52,020 nucleotides of DNA, taken from Bacteroidota bacterium (GTDB taxonomy: Bacteria; Bacteroidota; Bacteroidia; Cytophagales; Cyclobacteriaceae). Positions 51,917 to 52,020 of this stretch are shown here, piece by piece. Position 1 is the stretch's first letter. The number at the start of each line of letters is the position of its first letter. Position numbers and translations under genes: made by a program. The notes below the pieces were generated by a model, which was not told the origin of the DNA, did no database searches, and saw only the letters and a program-made list of their open reading frames with translations. The DNA lies in the NCBI GenBank assembly GCA_027592755.1, contig JAQCLE010000018.1, forward strand, positions 1 through 52,020, in the 5' to 3' direction.

Positions 51917-52020
51917 AAGAATAAATTTTGATTGAGAGAATGATTGATTTTCAATTATAGTTAATTGAAGTAGGCACTTAATAAATACAGATCACTTTGT
52001 AAGGACATGGCTTGTGGTCA

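Noticed and set aside
1-52020. tRNA, rRNA, riboswitch or prophage genes
   Set aside because: No TpsiC-like or anticodon-arm pattern, no rRNA stretch and no phage structural genes were seen; a covariance scan was not possible by eye.

Overview
The window comes from the chromosome of a Bacteroidota bacterium, most likely of the order Cytophagales. The evidence is a very large secreted protein with a type IX secretion C-terminal sorting domain, a SusC/SusD pair, a LytTR response regulator with a LytS-like kinase, a DUF5686 outer-membrane protein, a DUF4296 lipoprotein, a SatD-family protein, and the AT-rich intergenic style of the group. No tRNA, rRNA or CRISPR array was recognised.

Layout. 1-6 kb: a SRPBCC protein, an AraC regulator, an alkyladenine DNA glycosylase, then an unknown protein overlapping miaA, followed by dnaG. 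6-7.5 kb: a gene-poor patch of short palindromic repeats around a broken secreted-protein gene. 7.6-11.3 kb: a 1246-residue T9SS cargo protein. 11.3-11.75 kb: more hairpin repeats. 11.75-17.97 kb: a small lipoprotein, SnoaL-like and cupin proteins, an aldo/keto reductase, a nucleotide-transporter-like MFS protein, a TrmJ-like RNA methyltransferase and a BASS transporter. 17.9-19.3 kb: an inserted segment holding a frameshifted STM3941-like gene and a REP-associated tyrosine transposase (RAYT) between inverted hairpins; it is bracketed by a 100-bp direct duplication of the BASS gene 3' end. 19.3-22.5 kb: DUF983, an AbgT transporter, a CBS-domain remnant and small lipoproteins. 22.5-25.3 kb: a DUF58 / BatD-like / VWA (Bat) operon. 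25.5-28 kb: a LiaF-like / histidine kinase / LytTR operon. 28-35 kb: a SnoaL-like lipoprotein, a PD40 propeller, an EamA exporter, a 57-residue ORF, a Tat-exported oxidoreductase and a DUF5686 protein. 35.3-42.3 kb: minus-strand genes for SanA-like, TrmH-like, ParC, a small membrane protein, SatD and ParE. 43-44.6 kb: a sterol desaturase-family protein and a lipoprotein. 44.7-49.5 kb: a dead polysaccharide-utilisation locus. 49.6-52 kb: an acyl-CoA desaturase, a Crp/Fnr regulator and a doubly frameshifted outer-membrane protein.

Main observations. (1) Five hairpins share a GGTG/CACC loop-proximal stem, while the outer stem bases change in compensating pairs; two of them flank the RAYT in opposite orientation, so they are probably its REP family. 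(2) The RAYT segment sits in a split 3' end of the BASS gene, and the three differences between the two copies are all synonymous, which points to recombination between two selected versions of the gene. (3) susC and susD each carry one in-frame stop, and susC meets the 3' half of a divergent LuxR-type sensor at about 48.84 kb. One deletion removing the divergent promoter and both 5' ends explains this. (4) A SatD-family protein and a three-helix membrane protein lie, with overlapping frames, between parE and parC, behind a 68-bp array of direct and inverted TGCAAT repeats that fills the gap.

Broken genes are confined to accessory functions. The core genes (dnaG, miaA, parC, parE) read cleanly, so true pseudogenisation is more likely than general base-calling error, although individual one-base frameshifts cannot be separated from errors by sequence alone.
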